This document shows, piece after piece, positions 9,471-18,659 of a DNA stretch of 43,922 nucleotides (positions within the stretch are counted from its first letter, which is position 1; each line of letters starts with the position of its first letter). The DNA is taken from assembly GCA_015295905.1 (NCBI GenBank), contig DVEB01000163.1:1-43922 (forward strand). The letters run 5' to 3'. Source of the DNA: Synechococcales cyanobacterium M55_K2018_004. GTDB lineage: Bacteria; Cyanobacteriota; Cyanobacteriia; Elainellales; Elainellaceae. The notes below the pieces were generated by a model. The model worked only from the letters and a program-made list of their open reading frames with translations, was not told the DNA's origin and ran no database searches. Position numbers and translations under genes: made by a program.

Positions 9471-9545
9471 AAGGCTCCTAACAAAACTACTGAACCAACT
9501 TTTGTGTGAGTGGGCGGCAAAGCCGCCCACTCACACAAAAGTCAA
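9471..9545 (+). repeat. F4 palindromic element with 21-bp hairpin
   Basis: The left end TAAGGCTCCTAACAAAA resembles the left end of the F4 copy near 40623. The core is a perfect hairpin with 21-bp arms (9498-9518 and 9522-9542) and a 3-base loop. It begins 8 bases after the transglutaminase stop codon. Confidence 0.7.
9498..9542 (+). terminator. Possible transcript 3' end hairpin
   Basis: This perfect 21-bp stem lies 35 bases after the transglutaminase stop. It has no T-run immediately downstream, so it is not a classical intrinsic terminator. It could still block exonucleases and define the mRNA end. Function is inferred from position only. Confidence 0.35.
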
Positions 9546-9635
9546 TATAGCGGCATGCAGTCGTGTGGTCTGTGACTACACCACTTAACCCCCTAACCAG
9601 CCGGATCGGGTGCTACCTGACTGTCTCTCATCTGG

Positions 9636-9714
9636 TGCTCCGCGCTCATGATGTAAACCGCGTTTTGTGGGCAACCCCGCGCCGGGGGGTTGCCCACAAA
9701 ACGCATTGTCCTAC
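9636..9714 (-). repeat. F2 palindromic element
   Basis: This is in reverse orientation to the 5.2 kb copy: CGCGCTCATGATGTAAA at the left, a hairpin with 19-bp arms (9660-9678 and 9686-9704), then a worn version of the TTGTCCTAACCTATGC end. It lies between an F4 left end and a possible F4 right end, suggesting a nested insertion. Confidence 0.65.
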
Positions 9715-9908
9715 CCTAAGTTTGGTAAGAATCCTAAATTGCCCCCCTCTCAAACCATAGCCTCAAGCCTCAAACAATTGTTTTTCATGGCAACCGACGA
9801 AGCCCTTTGCCGCGAAAAACCACTTGCCGGATTTGCGTTCGCTAAAATATCAGAGTAGCGGCAAGTTTGGTTCACCCTTAATTTGAATTTGATCCGGCAG
9901 GTAGAGAC

Positions 9909-10781
9909 ATGGGATCACTATACACAGCACTTTTTGTCGCCCTGCTCATCCTTGGCAGTATGGGATTAAAGCTCGACCGAGAATATCAGCGGGGGGTCAT
10001 TTTTCGACTAGGGCGATTAAAAGGAGTGCGGGGGCCAGGAATGTATTGGATCGTGCCCTTTGTGGATCAAAAAATCCAGGTGGACGTGCGGACTAAGACC
10101 GTCAACATTGAACCTCAGGAAACCGTCACCGCTGATAGCGTGACTATTCGAGTCAATGCAGTGCTGTACTATCGCATTCTTGACCCAGATAAAGCAATTA
10201 ATCGCGTTGAGAACTATCAGATGGCAGTTTATCAAATTGCCTTAACCACCCTCCGCAACGTGGTTGGACAAAATAATTTAGATGATGTTCTACAAAATCG
10301 AGATAAGATCAATCACAAAGTACAAGAAATTGTAGATGAAATTACTGAACCTTGGGGAATTGTAATTGAACGAGTTGAAATGAAAGATGTGGAGATTCCC
10401 CCTGGAATGCAACGAGCCATGGCTAAGGAGGCAGAAGCATTACGCGAAAAACGTGCCCGGTTGATCAAAGCCTCTGCTGAACAGGAGTCTTCCATCAAGC
10501 TTTCGGAGGCATCGAAAAATATTATGCAAAACCCTGCTGCGCTGGAACTGCGACGGTTGCAAATGTTGACCGAGATTGGTGCAGAAAATAACACCACCAC
10601 CCTAGTGATGATGCCTTCCGATTTCATCATGATGGCCAAAAACTGGTCTGATGCCCTCCAAAATGCCAGTCAGCATCGCTCCGATGGATCACAGCCCCCG
10701 CAGGCTAGCAACGATGCAGCCCCACTCCCCTTTCAACCCGAGTTTTCACTCACAGAACATCCAAACCAGGAAGAGCGATAA
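9909..10781 (+). CDS. Slipin/stomatin-like SPFH-domain membrane protein
   Basis: 290 residues. One N-terminal membrane helix (about 3-20) is followed by a band-7/SPFH domain beginning REYQRGVIFRLGR and continuing through a conserved GPGMYWIVPF stretch, then a charged coiled-coil region (about 165-200). This matches bacterial slipins, which form oligomers at membrane microdomains and often work with an NfeD protease partner. No NfeD gene is next to it here. ATG 9909 is preceded by a purine-rich site (AGGTAGAG). The last 50 residues are Pro/Gln/Ser-rich and probably disordered. Confidence 0.92.
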   Translation: MGSLYTALFVALLILGSMGLKLDREYQRGVIFRLGRLKGVRGPGMYWIVPFVDQKIQVDVRTKTVNIEPQETVTADSVTIRVNAVLYYRILDPDKAINRVENYQMAVYQIALTTLRNVVGQNNLDDVLQNRDKINHKVQEIVDEITEPWGIVIERVEMKDVEIPPGMQRAMAKEAEALREKRARLIKASAEQESSIKLSEASKNIMQNPAALELRRLQMLTEIGAENNTTTLVMMPSDFIMMAKNWSDALQNASQHRSDGSQPPQASNDAAPLPFQPEFSLTEHPNQEER

Positions 10782-10932
10782 TGAGGGCGCGCAAGTCTTC
10801 ATGCCAGCCGCGCTACAACCTGTACGCTCCCAATCTATCCCATGTTCGATCGACTGCAACTAGAAGAGAAGCAGAGGCGATCCCTTATCATGGCAGAGGA
10901 GCAGTTGCATTCCCCCGCTATTTTCTTCTGCC

Positions 10933-12690
10933 ATGAAATCGACGCTGACAACCCTCAAGACCCGCTTTAATCAGGCGCTGGTGGCGGCCTTCGGAGCCGA
11001 GCTAGAGGGCACTGACCCCATGCTGGTGCCCGCTAGCAACCCCAAGTTTGCCGACTATCAGTCAAACGTGGCGATGTCGTTGTCGAAGCGGTTGGGGCAA
11101 AACCCACGAGCGATCGCTGACCAGATTGTCGCGCATCTAGAGGTGGCAGACCTGTGCGAACCCCCGACCGTGGCAGGGCCAGGGTTTATCAACCTGTTTG
11201 TCCAGCCCAGCTATCTGGCTGCCCAACTGCGGGCCATGCAGACGAGCGATCGCCTCGGCCTGCCCCAGGCAAAGCATCCCCAGAAGATAATTGTGGATTT
11301 CTCCAGCCCCAACATTGCCAAGGAAATGCACGTTGGGCACCTGCGCTCCACCATTATTGGAGATTCCATTGCACGAGTCCTAGAATTTCAAGGCCATGAC
11401 GTGCTGCGGCTCAACCATGTGGGCGACTGGGGAACGCAGTTTGGGATGCTGATCACCTACCTGCGTGAAGCCTACCCCGAAGCTCTGACCACTGCGAATG
11501 CGCTGGCGCTGGGCGACCTTACCACCTTCTACAAACAGGCCAAAGCGCGGTTCGATGAGGATGAAGATTTCCGGGAGCGATCGCGCCTCGAAGTGGTGGC
11601 CTTGCAATCGGGCAATGAAGACACCCTGAAAGCCTGGAGCCTACTCTGCGAGCAGTCGCGCATTGCCTTTCAAGAAATTTATGACCTGCTGGACATTCGC
11701 ATCACAGAGCGGGGGGAATCCTTCTACAATCCCCTGTTGCCAAGCGTGGTGACCGACCTGGAAGCGGCAGGTCTGCTGGTGGAAGATAACGGGGCTAAGG
11801 TTGTCTTCCTGGAGGGCTTTACCAACAAAGAAGGCAACCCCCTGCCGCTCATCGTCCAGAAGTCAGACGGCGGCTATAACTACGCCACCACTGACCTAGC
11901 GGCGGTGCGTTACCGGATCCAGCAAGACCACTGCGATCGCATCATCTACGTCACCGATGCAGGACAGGCTAACCACTTCGCCCAAGTGTGGCAGGTGGCG
12001 CGGCGGGCTGGGTGGGTTCCCGATCACGTTGAACTCGTCCATGTCCCCTTTGGGGTGGTGCAGGGAGAGGACGGCAAAAAATTCAAAACGCGCTCAGGCG
12101 ACACCGTGCGGCTGCGAGATTTGTTGGATGAGGCAATCGCCCGTGCTCGTGCCGATCTGGAAGCCCGTTTAAAGGAAGAAGGTCGGACGGAATCGGAGGA
12201 GTTTATTCAGCAGGTCTCTCGGGTTGTGGGGCTAGCTGCTGTGAAGTATGCTGACCTCAGCCAGAACCGCACCAGCAACTACATCTTCAGCTATGACAAG
12301 ATGCTGGCCTTGCAGGGCAACACCGCCCCCTACATGCTCTATGCCTACGTGCGGGTGCAGGGCATCAGCCGCAAGGGGGGAATTGATTTTGAACACCTTG
12401 GTGCGGACAGTCCTCTGGTGTTGGAGGATGAAACTGAGTTAACTCTGGCAAAATCGCTACTGCAATTCGATGAAATTCTTGCCGCTGTAGAGGCTGATCT
12501 CTTTCCCAACCGCCTCTGCCAATACCTGTTTGAACTCAGCCAGAAATTTAACCAGTTCTACGATCGCTGTCCCGTCCTGCAAGCCGAAGAACCACTCCGT
12601 ACCAGTCGCCTCGTCCTCGCCGATCTGACGGCCCGTACCCTCAAGCTTGGCCTCTCGCTGTTGGGCATCCCAGTGCTAGAGCGAATGTAA
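10933..12690 (+). CDS. argS: Arginyl-tRNA synthetase
   Basis: 585 residues, the normal length for bacterial ArgRS. It charges tRNA-Arg with arginine in the cytoplasm. The N-terminal Add-1 domain (about 1-85) is followed by the class I catalytic domain with the HIGH-type motif HVGH in the [16 protein letters not shown] segment (residues about 123-138), the KMSK-equivalent region [10 protein letters not shown] and the C-terminal DALR anticodon-binding domain. ATG 10933 aligns with the usual N-terminus. The stop is followed after 4 bases by an F1-type palindrome shared with the convergent neighbour. Confidence 0.97.
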   Translation: MKSTLTTLKTRFNQALVAAFGAELEGTDPMLVPASNPKFADYQSNVAMSLSKRLGQNPRAIADQIVAHLEVADLCEPPTVAGPGFINLFVQPSYLAAQLRAMQTSDRLGLPQAKHPQKIIVDFSSPNIAKEMHVGHLRSTIIGDSIARVLEFQGHDVLRLNHVGDWGTQFGMLITYLREAYPEALTTANALALGDLTTFYKQAKARFDEDEDFRERSRLEVVALQSGNEDTLKAWSLLCEQSRIAFQEIYDLLDIRITERGESFYNPLLPSVVTDLEAAGLLVEDNGAKVVFLEGFTNKEGNPLPLIVQKSDGGYNYATTDLAAVRYRIQQDHCDRIIYVTDAGQANHFAQVWQVARRAGWVPDHVELVHVPFGVVQGEDGKKFKTRSGDTVRLRDLLDEAIARARADLEARLKEEGRTESEEFIQQVSRVVGLAAVKYADLSQNRTSNYIFSYDKMLALQGNTAPYMLYAYVRVQGISRKGGIDFEHLGADSPLVLEDETELTLAKSLLQFDEILAAVEADLFPNRLCQYLFELSQKFNQFYDRCPVLQAEEPLRTSRLVLADLTARTLKLGLSLLGIPVLERM

Positions 12691-12694
12691 TCAA

Positions 12695-12773
12695 ACGTCA
12701 GTTCGGGTTAAGCAGGTTGTGGAGCACTGAGCAGTGCGTGGTCCCCCACAACCTGCTTAACCCGAACTGACAT
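12695..12773. repeat. F1 element, symmetric form, between convergent genes
   Basis: 79 bp with two F1 right-type ends facing outward. The arms are perfect over 25 bp (12698-12722 and 12746-12770), and the centre is unrelated to the usual F1 core. It fits almost exactly between the stop codons of argS (12690) and the PLP enzyme (12779-12781) and could serve as a two-way transcription end. The flanks show no target duplication. Confidence 0.8.
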
Positions 12774-12778
12774 TAGTT

Positions 12779-13909
12779 TTACCCGTCAAGCGCCCTGGCC
12801 AAATCAGCAATCAAATCCTCTGGATGCTCCAGCCCGACAGAAACACGCAACAAGTTTTCTGGAGTCAATGTCCCTGCACCTTCAATCGAAGCACGGTGTT
12901 CGATCAGGCTTTCAACCCCACCCAAGCTAGTAGCTCGATGAAAAAGCTGGACGGCTGCTGCGACTGTAAAGGCAGCGGCTTGCCCCCCCTTCACCTGGAA
13001 AGAGAGCATACCGCCAAATTGACTCATCTGCCGTTGCGCGATCGCATAGCCGGGATGCTCTGCCAGTCCTGGATAGTGGACGGCCTCAACCTGCGGATGT
13101 TGGTTGAGCCACTGTGCAATTTTTAAGGCATTCTCGGAGTGGGCACGCATCCGATAAGGCAGGGTTTGAATGCCCCGCATCACTAGCCAGCAATCGAAGG
13201 GAGCTGCAACGCCACCGCCCGTTTTTTGGATGTGGCGGACTCGCTGGAAAAACTCACAGTCTGCACGGGCAATCGCCGCTCCTCCCAACACATCACTATG
13301 GCCCCCCAGATATTTGGTGGTTGAGTGAACAATGATATCCGCACCCAGTTGAAACGGTCGTTGCAGCATTGGGGTGGCCCAAGTGTTATCCACCACACAC
13401 AATGCCCCTGCACTATGGGCAAGTTCTGCCACCTTCACAATATCGGTCACTTTCAACATGGGATTAGACGGCGTTTCTAACCACACCAAGCGGGTATTGG
13501 GTTGGAGCGATCGCTCCACTGCCGCCACATCCGTCATATCGACAAAACTGACCACCAATCCCCAGGGAACCAGTACCGTCTTCAGCAGCGTTGTTGTGCC
13601 CGCATAGGCATCTTGTGGAGCCAACACATGGTCCCCTGGTCGTAGTGCTTGCAAGACGGCCAGAGTTGCAGCCGAACCGGAGGCAAACGCCGCCGCTGCC
13701 GTTCCACCTTCGAGCGTTGCTAAACAGGTTTCCAGGGCTTCCCGGTTGGGGTTGTCTGTGCGGCTATAGAGGTAGCCATGGGGATAGCTGCCGTCTGGAG
13801 CGCGTTCAAACGTAGTAGAGAGATGAATGGGCAGGGCGATCGCACCCGTTGTCGGATCAATGCGTCGTCCTGCGTGAATGGCCAAGGTTTCAGGGCGGAG
13901 GGAAGACAT
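12779..13909 (-). CDS. Cystathionine gamma-synthase/lyase-type PLP enzyme
   Basis: 376 residues of the Cys/Met-metabolism PLP family. The PLP lysine is Lys199 in HSTTKYLGGHSDV, Asp174 (VVDNTWATP) should contact the pyridine nitrogen, and YSRTDNPN near 48-55 is the neighbouring-subunit phosphate-binding loop. Family members make or break cystathionine, or use O-acyl-homoserine plus a sulfur donor, in methionine and cysteine synthesis. Exact activity (synthase, lyase or sulfhydrylase) cannot be told from motifs alone. ATG 13909 opens on RPETLAIHAG, the standard start. It stands alone, convergent with argS. Confidence 0.9.
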   Translation of the reverse strand: MSSLRPETLAIHAGRRIDPTTGAIALPIHLSTTFERAPDGSYPHGYLYSRTDNPNREALETCLATLEGGTAAAAFASGSAATLAVLQALRPGDHVLAPQDAYAGTTTLLKTVLVPWGLVVSFVDMTDVAAVERSLQPNTRLVWLETPSNPMLKVTDIVKVAELAHSAGALCVVDNTWATPMLQRPFQLGADIIVHSTTKYLGGHSDVLGGAAIARADCEFFQRVRHIQKTGGGVAAPFDCWLVMRGIQTLPYRMRAHSENALKIAQWLNQHPQVEAVHYPGLAEHPGYAIAQRQMSQFGGMLSFQVKGGQAAAFTVAAAVQLFHRATSLGGVESLIEHRASIEGAGTLTPENLLRVSVGLEHPEDLIADLARALDG

Positions 13910-13970
13910 AGGAAGTAGCCGCAGGCGTTGGTGATTAAACTGACTGACCTAAGCTTAATGATGGTTTAGG

Positions 13971-14061
13971 GGCGTTGCTGAATCCAACTATGATGTTTTG
14001 ATGGGGAGGCTTGCAGAGCACGCCTCCCCATCAAAACATCATTGGCCAAATCAGCAATGCC
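13971..14061 (+). repeat. F3 palindromic element ending at a start codon
   Basis: Ends are GGCGTTGCTGAATCC at the left and AAATCAGCAATGCC at the right. The core hairpin is TGATGTTTTGATGGGGAGGC and its complement around GTGCTCTGC-type loop sequence. The last base (14061) directly precedes the ATG of the YdcF-type gene, so the element forms that gene's whole immediate 5' leader. The ends resemble IS-type terminal inverted repeats; the parent element is not in the window. Confidence 0.75.
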
Positions 14062-14853
14062 ATGTTTCTTTTTCTTTCCAAACTCCTCCCCCTGTTTATC
14101 TACCCACTTGGGTTGGCCTGCTTACTCCTAATCCTCGCGTTCATAAGTGTGTGGAAGTGGCCCAGAAGGGCGGCATTGAGCCTCTTTCTGGCCTTTGCAA
14201 TACTAGTTGCTGCTAGTAATGGCTGGGTCGCGAATGCGTTAGTGAAGTCCTTGGAATGGCAGCACTTACCGCCAGACCCAATGCCCACAGCTCAGGCGAT
14301 TGTTGTTTTAGGAGGGGGGATGCGACCGCAGGTGCCACCGCGCCCTTGGGTCGAGGTGGCGGAGGGGGGCGATCGCGTCCTCTACGGAGCAAAGCTGTTC
14401 CGCGAGGGCAAAGCACCCCTACTCATCTTCAGCGGCGGGCGGATTGACTGGAAAGGCGGTGGCCCACCGGAGTCGGAAGCCATGGCCACACTGGCACAGG
14501 CGCTGGGGGTGCCAGAGACGGCAATTTTGCAGGATCGCACCTCACTGAACACCTACGAAAATGCAGTGAATGTTAAAGAGATCCTGCAAGCACGCAACCT
14601 GCAGCGAGTTCTGCTAGTGACCTCAGCCATGCACATGCCGCGATCGCTCGCCATCTTTCAGAAGCAAGGCATTGACGCAATTCCCGCTCCCACCGATTTC
14701 CTGGTGACAGAGTTGGACTTGCAGGAACCGAACAGTTCCACCCAAGCAAGGATGCTCAACGCCATCCCTGATGCAGAGCGGCTTCAGCAAACCACCCGCG
14801 CCCTCAAGGAATATATTGGGCTAATGGTCTATCGACTACGGGGCTGGCTGTAG
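14062..14853 (+). CDS. YdcF/ElyC-type (DUF218) membrane protein
   Basis: 263 residues. Two hydrophobic helices (about 4-28 and 37-55) precede a soluble DUF218 domain opening AQAIVVLGGGM, with LLIFSGGR and a SEA-containing loop further on and LLVTSAMHMPRS near 190-201. E. coli relatives (ElyC, SanA, YdcF) are linked to envelope integrity, but their chemistry is not settled. ATG 14062 is chosen because the first 17 upstream codons, from TTG 14011, lie wholly inside the F3 element. No Shine-Dalgarno is visible before 14062. The insertion may have replaced the native leader. Confidence 0.85.
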   Translation: MFLFLSKLLPLFIYPLGLACLLLILAFISVWKWPRRAALSLFLAFAILVAASNGWVANALVKSLEWQHLPPDPMPTAQAIVVLGGGMRPQVPPRPWVEVAEGGDRVLYGAKLFREGKAPLLIFSGGRIDWKGGGPPESEAMATLAQALGVPETAILQDRTSLNTYENAVNVKEILQARNLQRVLLVTSAMHMPRSLAIFQKQGIDAIPAPTDFLVTELDLQEPNSSTQARMLNAIPDAERLQQTTRALKEYIGLMVYRLRGWL

Positions 14854-14883
14854 GATGGAGGAAAGCACCCCTCCCCCCAGCCC

Positions 14884-15120
14884 ATGTCTGACCCAATATT
14901 CCACAGACAGATTGTTCCCCTGCCGCAGCCCACGGTTGACGAACTGCTGATGACCTACGTGGTGACGTTTGAGTTTCACCAGGAAGTGCGATATCGCCAA
15001 GCATTTGAGGAGTATTGCCAGTGGTGCTATCGTATGGCCGAGCAGCACCAACAGGAAGTTGAGGCAATGCGGTCAGATATTAATCTGTTGGCGTGGTTTA
15101 ACCGTACGGCACAAAAATAG
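14884..15120 (+). CDS. Small protein of unknown function
   Basis: 78 residues, 30 bases after the YdcF-type gene on the same strand, so probably co-transcribed. The middle (about 26-65) is predicted helical and rich in aromatic and charged residues (FHQEVRYRQAFEEYCQWCYR). There is no membrane helix or signal peptide. I do not recognise a family. The overlapping reverse-strand frames look worse in composition. No good ribosome binding site is seen close to ATG 14884. Confidence 0.55.
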   Translation: MSDPIFHRQIVPLPQPTVDELLMTYVVTFEFHQEVRYRQAFEEYCQWCYRMAEQHQQEVEAMRSDINLLAWFNRTAQK

Positions 15121-15312
15121 AAGCATTGGCGCTCTGGTGTAGCACCATAATCTCCAAAATAGATATCCTGCAGTACGCTTCTCTCGACTAGAAGTAGACG
15201 GTTCTTTCACCCTTCTACCCCAGCATTTTTGTCACAATAAAACTATTGCCAGTGAAAGACGACGACGTTTTGAACACTGCTGCTTCCTAAATGAGCTGAT
15301 GAGGACACGAGA

Positions 15313-15618
15313 ATGAGCTTTTCCCTTGAAGAAATTTACAACTGGTATCGTTCCACAATTCGTAACCCCAAGTATCGCTGGTGGATCATCCTGGGTACCC
15401 TCGCTTACCTAATCTCGCCAATTGATATTGCACCTGATTTCATTCCCCTAATCGGTCAACTTGATGATGCTTTGATGATCACCATTCTGTTTACCGAGCT
15501 GTCACAAATGTTGATTGAGCGGGTGAAATCGAAGAAGGTCAGAACGGCTCAGGTAAATCGCGTGTCTTCGCCAGAGGCTAACACCGACGTTGATGTCAAA
15601 GCAGTGCCGATTGAGTAG
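15313..15618 (+). CDS. YkvA-like (DUF1232) small membrane protein
   Basis: 101 residues. The DUF1232 core is clear: a Trp-rich stretch KYRWWIILGTLAYLISPIDIAPDFIPLIGQLDDA (positions about 19-52, quoted here only by its landmarks SPIDIAPDFIP and GQLDDA), followed by a second hydrophobic helix. Function is not established for the family; proteins are short and membrane-associated. A purine-rich site GAGGA lies about 8 bases before ATG 15313. An F3 element starts 8 bases after the stop. Confidence 0.85.
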   Translation: MSFSLEEIYNWYRSTIRNPKYRWWIILGTLAYLISPIDIAPDFIPLIGQLDDALMITILFTELSQMLIERVKSKKVRTAQVNRVSSPEANTDVDVKAVPIE

Positions 15619-15626
15619 TGCGATCG

Positions 15627-15728
15627 GGCATTGCCTAATCTCAAAAATGTGATTTTGTGATCTTTTGGGTGAGAGACGCCCTTCATGCGTTTCTCACCCA
15701 AAAAATTATGCGTTCAATCAGCAACGCC
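15627..15728 (+). repeat. F3 element with a different core
   Basis: The outer ends (GGCATTGCCTAATC and TCAATCAGCAACGCC) match F3, but the hairpin core is TTTTGGGTGAGA (15663-15674) with its complement at 15692-15703, unrelated to the cores at 14.0 and 30.3 kb. This is direct evidence that F3 ends travel with exchangeable cores. Confidence 0.7.
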
Positions 15729-15829
15729 AACCATTCAATTTACCCGGATTTGCCTTTCGACGACGGGAATCAGTGATTAGTCATGCAGTCCCACAATGTT
15801 CTTCTGGAGCCTCCTCTCGTCTGAAACCG

Positions 15830-16639
15830 ATGGCAAATCACGATATGTTGGCAGTGCTGCAACAGGGTGTAGACACCTGGAACGAGTGGCGGCAGACCCA
15901 CCTGATTAAATCGGGAGTCAGACCTGATTTTCAGGAGGTTGACTTATCTGCGATGCGTCTTGACGGTGTTGTTTTGCATCGAGCCATTTTGACACAAGCC
16001 AATTTACACAATGCAAGCTTGACACAGGCTGATTTAGGACAAGCAGATCTGCGTCGAGCAGTTTTGACCCGAGCCCAACTTAAAGCCGCCAATCTTGAAG
16101 CGGCTGACCTGACCGCTGCCAGCCTGCAGGAAGCAGATCTGGCGTCAGCGAATTTAGCAACTGCCATCCTTCAACAGGCAGACTTGGCTAGAGTACGCTT
16201 GCAACAGGCTACATTAACTGGTGCCTCCCTTCAGGCGGCCAACTTGCAACAGGCCAACCTGTTTCGAGCCGACCTCAGTCATAGTGATTTAAGTGGAGCC
16301 GACCTACGCGGGGCTGATCTACGCGGGGCCGACCTGAGCGGGGCGATCCTGCAGGGAGCCAATCTTTACCTGGCGGACTTGAACCAGTCTACCCTCACCC
16401 GCGCAAATTTGACGGGAGCCAACCTCTGTGGTGCGGATCTAAACCATGCCCAGGCTGACTTTGCTGACCTGCACGGGGCTAACCTGACTCACGCTTACCT
16501 AGCCAGTGCAACGCTTCGCAATGCGGATTTGCAGTGGGCAGTTTTGCACCACGCGGAACTTTGGCAGGTTGACCTGAAAGATGCCAAGCTTGGCGATGCA
16601 GACTTTCGTGGCGCAAACCTGGAAAGGATTCGACGTTAA
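15830..16639 (+). CDS. Pentapeptide-repeat protein
   Basis: 269 residues. A short helical N-terminus (MLAVLQQGVDTWNEWRQ) is followed by roughly 40 tandem A(D/N)LxX pentapeptides from about residue 40 to the end, which fold as a right-handed square beta-helix. Such proteins are abundant in cyanobacteria; most have no known role. ATG 15830 is preferred: the frame is open back to 15665, but that part lies in an F3 element and has no family character. The stop codon TAA (16637-16639) overlaps a 13-bp F1-end match (TTAACGTCAGTTC, from 16637). Confidence 0.9.
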   Translation: MANHDMLAVLQQGVDTWNEWRQTHLIKSGVRPDFQEVDLSAMRLDGVVLHRAILTQANLHNASLTQADLGQADLRRAVLTRAQLKAANLEAADLTAASLQEADLASANLATAILQQADLARVRLQQATLTGASLQAANLQQANLFRADLSHSDLSGADLRGADLRGADLSGAILQGANLYLADLNQSTLTRANLTGANLCGADLNHAQADFADLHGANLTHAYLASATLRNADLQWAVLHHAELWQVDLKDAKLGDADFRGANLERIRR

Positions 16640-16646
16640 CGTCAGT

Positions 16647-17366
16647 TCAACTGGGCACGAGGGTCATTTGTCCGAGGTTAGTCGGCGCTAGGTGATCATG
16701 AATTACCTGGCCATCGCGGAACCAAACAATCCGTTTAGTTTGACGGGCCACTTCAGGTTCGTGGGTCACCATGACTACGGTGATGCCACTGGCATTTAGT
16801 TCCCTAAAAATATCCAGGACTTCTTGAGTCGTATGGGAGTCTAACGCTCCCGTTGGTTCGTCGGCCAGCAGCAACACAGGACGGTTGACAATGGCACGGG
16901 CGATCGCCACCCGTTGTTGTTGGCCGCCCGAAAGTTGGTTGGGGCGGTTGTTGAGGCGGTTTGCCAGTCCCACCCGTGTGAGCGCTTCGGCAGCCCGTTC
17001 CTGACGCTCTTTGTGAGGGATGCCAGCATAGATCATGGGTAGCATGACATTTTCGATAGCCGAAAGTTGGGGGAGCAAATGAAATTGTTGAAACACAAAC
17101 CCAATTTTGCGGTTGCGAATTTGGGCCAGTTCATTGTCCCCTAGGCGGGCCACATCCATACCATCCAGGTAGTAGCTGCCCTCAGTGGGGCGATCGAGAC
17201 AGCCGATGATATTCATCGCGGTAGATTTACCAGAACCGGATGGCCCCATGATGGCGCAGTACTCACCTGCGTTGACGGTGAGACTGACATCATGAAGCGC
17301 CCACACTTCCGTATTCCCGGAGCCGTAGACTTTAGAAATATGTTCGAGGCGAATGATGGTCTGCAT
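16647..17366 (-). CDS. ABC transporter ATP-binding protein, MacB/LolD type
   Basis: 239 residues and a complete ABC ATPase: Walker [10 protein letters not shown] near 40-48, Q-loop in [10 protein letters not shown], signature LSGGQQQR, Walker [14 protein letters not shown] and switch His in VTHEP. Its closest relatives pair with FtsX-like permeases in MacAB/DevBCA-type exporters. It is the third gene of a leftward operon (adaptor, permease, ATPase), 57 bases after the permease. ATG 17366 is chosen over TTG 17372. It powers export or mechanical pulling on a periplasmic adaptor and outer-membrane channel; the substrate is unknown. Confidence 0.95.
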   Translation of the reverse strand: MQTIIRLEHISKVYGSGNTEVWALHDVSLTVNAGEYCAIMGPSGSGKSTAMNIIGCLDRPTEGSYYLDGMDVARLGDNELAQIRNRKIGFVFQQFHLLPQLSAIENVMLPMIYAGIPHKERQERAAEALTRVGLANRLNNRPNQLSGGQQQRVAIARAIVNRPVLLLADEPTGALDSHTTQEVLDIFRELNASGITVVMVTHEPEVARQTKRIVWFRDGQVIHDHLAPTNLGQMTLVPS

Positions 17367-17423
17367 GAACAAGAAACCTCAATAAAACCGACTGCTGTGG
17401 TTCTGAGTCATAACCACCGATCG

Positions 17424-18641
17424 CTATGCACTGCGGAGGGCCACGATCGGATCCAGTTTGGCGGCCTGACGAGCGGGCACAACGCCGAAGAACAGACCAA
17501 TCCCACCAGAAACGCAGACTGCCAGCGCAACCGCCGTAGGAGAAACTCCCGCCTTGAGCGGCGTGACCGCAGAGACCAGAGTGACTCCACCGATCCCGAT
17601 CGCAGTCCCAACAATGCCGCCGATCGCCGCTAGGATGACCGCCTCGATCATGAACTGCACCAGGATGTCTTGCTGGGAAGCGCCAATCGCCTTACGCAGA
17701 CCAATTTCCTGAGTCCGCTCGCGCACCGACACCAGCATGATGTTCATGATGCCGATGCCCCCAACGAATAGCGAGATCCCGGCGATCGCAGCCAGCATCA
17801 GTGTCAGGGCGTTCGTCACATTGCCGACAATCTCCAGCGCATCTTTCTGACTGCGGACAGCGAAGTCATCTACATCGGTGACCTTATGGCGTAGCCGCAG
17901 CAGGTTGCGGATTTGGAACTGGGCGGCGTTGATGGACGCTTCATCGCGGGCCATGACAGAGATAAAGCTGACCTCTGTGCCATAGGGAGAAGTGTTGCCC
18001 GTAATGCGGCTCGACATCGTGGTGATGGGAATATAGGCCACATCGTCCTGGTTGTTACCCAGAAACGCTCCCTTCGGCTCCATCACCCCGATCACCTGAA
18101 AGGAAATGTTTTTGATGCGGATCTCCTGTCCTAGTGGGTCTTGTGAGCCAAACAGGGACTTAGCCAGGTCGGAACCCAGCGCCACCACGCGGTTAGCCCG
18201 TTGCACATCCAGCGCGCTAAAAAAGCGTCCCCGTTCCACTGCAAAATCGCGCACCACCGTAAATTCCGGTGTTGTCCCCAGCACCAGCGCATTGGTGTTG
18301 CGGTTGCGATAAACAATCCGCTGCTGGGTTTGCAGTTGCGGTGCAACCCCCGTCACCGTAGGAACTTGAGACGCAATCGCCTGGGCATCCTCCAGAGTGA
18401 GTGTGCGAGGCAAGTCAATCGTGCGATTGCGGGCTTCCTCACTACCAGGGATGATAAACAAAACATTGGGGCCAAGCGACTCAAACTGTTCCGATGCGTA
18501 GCGTTGTGCCCCCTGGCCGACCCCCACCATCGTGATTACAGAGGCATTTCCAATAATGATGCCCAGCATGGTGAGGGCACTGCGGAGCTTATTCGCGGTC
18601 AGGGTTTTGACCGCCATATTCAAACTTTCACCAAGATTCAT
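17424..18641 (-). CDS. ABC transporter permease, MacB/FtsX-like
   Basis: 405 residues. It has one N-terminal membrane helix (about 20-42), a large periplasmic domain (MacB_PCD, about 45-270) and three C-terminal helices with the FtsX domain, including the conserved VRERTQEIGLRKAIGA motif near 307-322. It forms the membrane channel of the tripartite pump with the neighbouring adaptor and ATPase. A strong Shine-Dalgarno (AAGGAGA) precedes ATG 18641. It starts 18 bases after the adaptor stop, so the two are translated from one mRNA. Confidence 0.95.
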   Translation of the reverse strand: MNLGESLNMAVKTLTANKLRSALTMLGIIIGNASVITMVGVGQGAQRYASEQFESLGPNVLFIIPGSEEARNRTIDLPRTLTLEDAQAIASQVPTVTGVAPQLQTQQRIVYRNRNTNALVLGTTPEFTVVRDFAVERGRFFSALDVQRANRVVALGSDLAKSLFGSQDPLGQEIRIKNISFQVIGVMEPKGAFLGNNQDDVAYIPITTMSSRITGNTSPYGTEVSFISVMARDEASINAAQFQIRNLLRLRHKVTDVDDFAVRSQKDALEIVGNVTNALTLMLAAIAGISLFVGGIGIMNIMLVSVRERTQEIGLRKAIGASQQDILVQFMIEAVILAAIGGIVGTAIGIGGVTLVSAVTPLKAGVSPTAVALAVCVSGGIGLFFGVVPARQAAKLDPIVALRSA

Positions 18642-18659
18642 GCGCCGTCTCCTTCATGG

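Larger units (their letters stand above)
9464..9908. other. Repeat-filled intergenic region
   Basis: This 445-bp spacer between two rightward genes contains an F4 element starting near 9471, an F2 element (about 9636-9714) and a possible F4 right end (9721-9741). The promoter of the slipin gene must lie in the last 160 bases. No further gene is seen. Confidence 0.6.

Noticed and set aside
10842-10970. A 42-codon frame ([13 protein letters not shown]...) overlapping the argS start
   Set aside because: No ribosome binding site, no recognisable family, and it overlaps argS out of frame; a leader role cannot be supported.
15290-15315. CTGATGAG...CGAGA just before the YkvA gene, similar to a hammerhead ribozyme core
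   Set aside because: No stems II or III can be formed around it, and the GAAA motif is not intact; more likely ordinary leader with a ribosome binding site.
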